DNA from: Membranipora membranacea
Lineage: Eukaryota > Bryozoa > Gymnolaemata > Cheilostomatida > Membraniporidae
Direction of reading: 5' to 3'
Length of the DNA: 64,000 bases
Assembly (NCBI GenBank): GCA_914767715.1
Contig: OU612068.1
Span: forward strand, 1,302,001-1,366,000
Shown here piece by piece: positions 62,801 to 64,000 of the stretch. The notes beneath the pieces are model-generated. The model was given only the letters and a program-made list of their open reading frames with translations, was not told where the DNA came from and ran no database searches. Each line of letters opens with the position of its first letter. Within the stretch, counting starts at the first letter, position 1. A program made the translations under genes and the position numbers.

Positions 62801-63868
62801 CCAGTATATAACATAAATAAAGTACTCACCAGTATATAACATAAATAAAGTACTCACCAGTATATAACATAAATAAAGTACTCACCAGTATATAACATAA
62901 ATAAATTACTCACCAGTATATAACATAAATAAAGTACTCACCAGTATATAACATAAATAAAGGACTCACCAGTATATTTTCGTCATCATCAGGGAATTTA
63001 AGTTTGAGGTTACCAGCAGCTGAGAGGACAGTCTTTACAGCTCTCATACCGTAGTCATAGTGAAACTGTGAGGATAACTACAACGGGCAAAATATCAGCC
63101 ATAAATATTCTGTTCTGTGCTATGAAGAGATATATTTGCACCTCAAACTTGCACAGATATAGAAAGTATGGTGTGGTCTTGGAACAGGTGGGAGAACCTC
63201 TCAATAGACGGATGATTACAAACAGAGAAGAATCTTATTGCTATTGTCTTACCTGTTCAGAGCAGAGTCTGTATGTCGTCACAATCTTTACAGACAAACT
63301 TCTGGCATTGAGGAAACCAAACGAGTAAAGAGAGATCTCAGCTATCATAGCGTAGTCGGGTACCATCATGGCTACCGTTCTGAATAACACCTGTAAATAT
63401 GAGAGAGATTAGTATAATAGCTAAAGATAACACTGAAAATGACATGATTAGGCAGGTCACTGGTCACTGGTCACTGGTCACTGGTCACTGGTCACTGGTC
63501 ACTGGTCACTGCGACTCAACAACTTATATATACATATATTATCATAAATGGCATTAAAATGGCCCCTAGCAGGTTAGACAAACAAACACTGTGTTTATGA
63601 GTTGTATACTTCTACTACTTAATCTCACCTTGAGGTTATCAGGAAGTTCAGATCTACCAGCGTAGCCTGGGTTCATTGTGATACACACATAACAGTTAGC
63701 GTTTAGCCTGAGCTCTGTACCCTCAAACTCGAATGTATCAGCCTTTTCTCTCACAGCTCTGATAATACAGAGAATCTGCTGAGCGATCACAGATAACACC
63801 TCCAACTCTATCCTGTTAAACTCATCAAAGCAGGCCCACGCTCCAGCTGAGGCCAATCCTTTGAAGAA
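38751..63868 (-). CDS. DNAH12-like: Axonemal dynein heavy chain, inner-arm DNAH3/7/12 group, C-terminal two-thirds
   Basis: Motor subunit of a single-headed inner dynein arm, which slides ciliary doublet microtubules using ATP. Forty-one constitutive exons, GT-AG throughout, run from the AAA1 Walker B region at 63,868 down to TAA at 38,751-38,753. Joined by phase they give about 2,653 residues with no break. Family chains have about 4,000, so roughly 1,350 N-terminal residues (tail, linker, AAA1 P-loop) lie off the right edge. Order: AAA1 end, AAA2 (GEPMGGKT), AAA3 (GPTGTGKS), AAA4 (GVGGSGRQS), stalk with microtubule-binding tip, AAA5, AAA6, C-terminal domain. Wording such as [20 protein letters not shown], the GSYITDFL stretch and GHSTNF near the end fits the DNAH3/7/12 group, closest to DNAH12 from memory. 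Introns are mostly 200-1,000 bp. The next AATAAA downstream is near 38,231-38,236. Confidence 0.95.
42177..44438 (-). CDS. DNAH12-like: Dynein exons: AAA6 and following helices
   Basis: Exons 44,280-44,438 ([16 protein letters not shown]), 43,749-44,118 ([26 protein letters not shown]), 43,428-43,576 ([16 protein letters not shown]), 43,055-43,226 ([17 protein letters not shown]), 42,657-42,794 ([19 protein letters not shown]) and 42,177-42,410 ([17 protein letters not shown]). Every classic landmark of the dynein C-terminal half is present. Confidence 0.95.
45449..45589 (-). CDS. DNAH12-like: Dynein alternative exon 30b (duplicate of 30a)
   Basis: 141 nt between TATTTCAG and GTAAGTTGG, encoding [17 protein letters not shown] and [18 protein letters not shown]. 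It matches the general dynein consensus for this helix ([22 protein letters not shown]) better than 30a does, so 30b probably represents the original and 30a the derived version. Confidence 0.85.
45778..45918 (-). CDS. DNAH12-like: Dynein alternative exon 30a (AAA5-AAA6 linker helix)
   Basis: 141 nt between CTTTCAG and GTAAGTACC, encoding [17 protein letters not shown] and [17 protein letters not shown]. The next exon downstream, 45,449-45,589, is a homologue of the same length and phase. Either joins in frame to 46,112-46,284 upstream and 44,280-44,438 downstream. Including both would shift the frame relative to either alone by zero bases (141 is divisible by three) but duplicate a helix, so mutually exclusive use is the likely arrangement. 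Confidence 0.85.
46112..49516 (-). CDS. DNAH12-like: Dynein exons: end of stalk and AAA5
   Basis: Exons 49,331-49,516 ([16 protein letters not shown]), 48,910-49,088 ([20 protein letters not shown]), 48,525-48,739 ([13 protein letters not shown]), 47,035-47,227 ([12 protein letters not shown]), 46,546-46,738 and 46,112-46,284 ([13 protein letters not shown]). These are standard AAA5 landmarks, and AAA5 normally lacks a working P-loop. The last exon ends with two bases of a serine or arginine codon completed by either alternative exon. Confidence 0.95.
48354..48381. repeat. TA dinucleotide repeat
   Basis: About 13 AT units in an intron of the dynein gene. Confidence 0.9.
49612..49827 (+). mobile_element. 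Two tRNA-like modules in a dynein intron (SINE-like)
   Basis: The second module, 49,726-49,827, starts GACCAGTTAGCTCAGGTGG and ends ACTGGTC, which pairs with the first seven bases. It has a D-arm, a 5-bp TAGGC/GCCTA anticodon-type stem holding an insert of about 41 nt, and a B-box-like GGTTCAACTC. The first, 49,612-49,690, has an A-box (TTAGCTCAATCCGG) and a worn B-box. They are antisense to the dynein gene. Confidence 0.45.
50000..52183 (-). CDS. DNAH12-like: Dynein exons: stalk coiled coil and microtubule-binding domain
   Basis: Exons 52,021-52,183, 51,439-51,543 and 50,939-51,091 are charged, Glu/Lys/Ala-rich heptads forming the outgoing coil. Exon 50,483-50,767 is the tip, with [30 protein letters not shown] and [17 protein letters not shown]. 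Exon 50,000-50,248 begins the returning coil ([15 protein letters not shown]). Confidence 0.95.
51846..51970 (+). mobile_element. tRNA-like module in a dynein intron (same family)
   Basis: It starts GACCAGTTAGCTCAGTTGGT (perfect A-box) and has the same TAGGC/GCCTA stem around an unrelated insert of about 47 nt. A perfect T-arm (CCAGG, TTCGAGT, CCTGG) contains the B-box GGTTCGAGTCC. The 3' acceptor strand is degenerate. It is more likely a SINE or tRNA pseudogene than an intron-bearing tRNA. Confidence 0.5.
52417..55071 (-). CDS. DNAH12-like: Dynein exons: AAA4
   Basis: Exons 54,858-55,071 ([15 protein letters not shown]), 54,472-54,666, 54,058-54,272 (P-loop [14 protein letters not shown]), 52,920-53,158 ([20 protein letters not shown]) and 52,417-52,602 ([14 protein letters not shown]). 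Phases join without gaps. Confidence 0.95.
56012..58846 (-). CDS. DNAH12-like: Dynein exons: AAA3
   Basis: Exons 58,658-58,846, 57,444-57,627, 56,780-57,053, 56,332-56,558 and 56,012-56,157. The P-loop GPTGTGKS is split by the intron between the second and third. Walker [13 protein letters not shown] follows, then [20 protein letters not shown] and [18 protein letters not shown]. The regulatory ATP site of AAA3 appears intact. Confidence 0.95.
58020..58056. repeat. Imperfect hairpin in a dynein intron
   Basis: GACTACCGCATTTCC and GGGAAATGCAGTAGTC pair across a 7-nt loop with one or two mismatches. Confidence 0.5.
59186..60793 (-). CDS. DNAH12-like: Dynein exons: AAA2 body
   Basis: Exons 60,569-60,793 ([43 protein letters not shown]), 60,177-60,368 ([20 protein letters not shown]) and 59,186-59,311 ([17 protein letters not shown]). 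All are phase 0 at both ends, so exon insertion or skipping between them keeps the frame. Confidence 0.93.
61254..61274 (-). CDS. Candidate 21-nt microexon 2 in dynein intron 5
   Basis: AAAATTTCAG, then 21 nt encoding RLGDRAE, then GTAGTT. Same length, phase and donor type as the candidate at 61,444, and about half the bases match. The pair could be a duplicated, mutually exclusive microexon. Confidence 0.35.
61444..61464 (-). CDS. Candidate 21-nt microexon 1 in dynein intron 5
   Basis: On the minus strand TTTTACTACAG is followed by 21 nt encoding KFGGQGQ and a GTAGTC donor. The flanking exons are both phase 0, so inclusion adds seven residues between QFDPVSHE and WTDGIVAN without breaking the frame. 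Usual family members have no insert here. Confidence 0.35.
61699..62426 (-). CDS. DNAH12-like: Dynein exons: AAA1-AAA2 junction and AAA2 P-loop
   Basis: Exon 62,197-62,426 (ends after two bases of a codon) carries [14 protein letters not shown] and [12 protein letters not shown]. Exon 61,699-61,885 holds the AAA2 nucleotide-binding loop [16 protein letters not shown] and ends phase 0 at QFDPVSHE. Confidence 0.95.
62617..62976 (-). repeat. 28-bp minisatellite made of amplified 5' splice sites
   Basis: Thirteen units of 28 bp start every 28 bases from 62,617. Read on the coding strand each contains ATACTG|GTGAGTACTTTA. The unit nearest the exon (from 62,953) is the authentic donor of the exon ending at 62,970; the other twelve are extra donor copies strung downstream in the intron. 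Only one internal unit shows a point change (AATTACTC for AAGTACTC). Confidence 0.9.
62970..63868 (-). CDS. DNAH12-like: Dynein exons: AAA1 Walker B to end of AAA1
   Basis: Exons 63,629-63,868, 63,253-63,390 and 62,970-63,077, all phase 0. The first reads [20 protein letters not shown], the AAA1 Walker B block with catalytic DE, then an [18 protein letters not shown] sensor block. The others carry [20 protein letters not shown] and [16 protein letters not shown]1 is the main ATPase site of dyneins; the Walker B residues are intact. Confidence 0.95.
63455..63512 (+). repeat. 7-bp tandem repeat in a dynein intron
   Basis: GGTCACT is repeated about eight times without change. Confidence 0.9.
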
Positions 63869-64000
63869 CTGAAACATAAGGGCGGATTATTAACAAATGC
63901 TGCTTAATACATTTTATTGTATATTTATTTGAATTTTGTGATTAAACAAAGATTTGATAGTCAATTTAAAAGTAACATTACTAGTAATTGTGGTATACAA
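63869..64000 (-). other. Dynein intron running off the right edge
   Basis: The acceptor AG is at 63,869-63,870. The preceding exon, which should carry the AAA1 P-loop, is outside the window. Confidence 0.8.

Noticed and set aside
62617-62976. CRISPR-like array
   Set aside because: There are no spacers; the 28-bp units abut directly, and the host is a eukaryote with a splice donor explaining the unit.

Overview
This is a window of animal nuclear DNA. It is AT-rich, has GT-AG spliceosomal introns, carries remnants of LINE and DNA transposons, and holds most of an axonemal dynein heavy-chain gene. Cilia and a CR1/L2-type LINE tail point to a metazoan. The species cannot be named from the sequence; an aquatic invertebrate is a guess.

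Left part (1-36,720). The theme is a small family of secreted cysteine-rich peptide genes on the + strand. Copy A is cut by the left edge, so only its last exon (153-545) is present. Copies B (coding 23,347-23,771) and C (coding 34,473-35,139) are complete. Each complete copy has a TATA-type promoter, a 5'UTR intron, a 24-residue signal-peptide exon and one further exon. That exon encodes a six-cysteine core and then a 21-bp repeat coding for seven-residue units. Copy A has 12 units, copy C has one, and copy B has 14 units silenced by a stop in the first. A and B lie in a large segmental duplication (1-7,622 and 23,461-32,783). Both copies of it contain the same 3.8-4.9 kb inverted-repeat element, and the homology stops at that element's right terminus.

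Spacer between the duplicons (7,700-22,160). I see no convincing host gene here. It is a mosaic of old repeats: a tRNA-derived SINE-like head, a Harbinger-like element with a MADF-domain remnant, a LINE reverse-transcriptase ORF between 150-bp inverted repeats, a 3' fragment of a CR1/L2-like LINE, several dispersed repeat families, and a 36-unit 12-bp minisatellite.

Right part (38,751-63,868, minus strand). Forty-one constitutive exons encode the C-terminal roughly 2,650 residues of a single-headed inner-arm axonemal dynein heavy chain of the DNAH3/DNAH7/DNAH12 group, most like DNAH12 from memory. The coding runs from the AAA1 Walker B region through AAA2-AAA6, the stalk and the C-terminal domain to a stop at 38,751. 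I joined the exons by splice phase and the frame stays open throughout. The N-terminal tail, linker and AAA1 P-loop lie beyond the right edge. Notable points are a duplicated 141-nt exon pair (probably mutually exclusive), three candidate phase-0 microexons, and an array in which a real 5' splice site has been amplified about 13 times. A 535-bp Mutator-like element with a 9-bp target duplication lies between copy C and the dynein 3' end.
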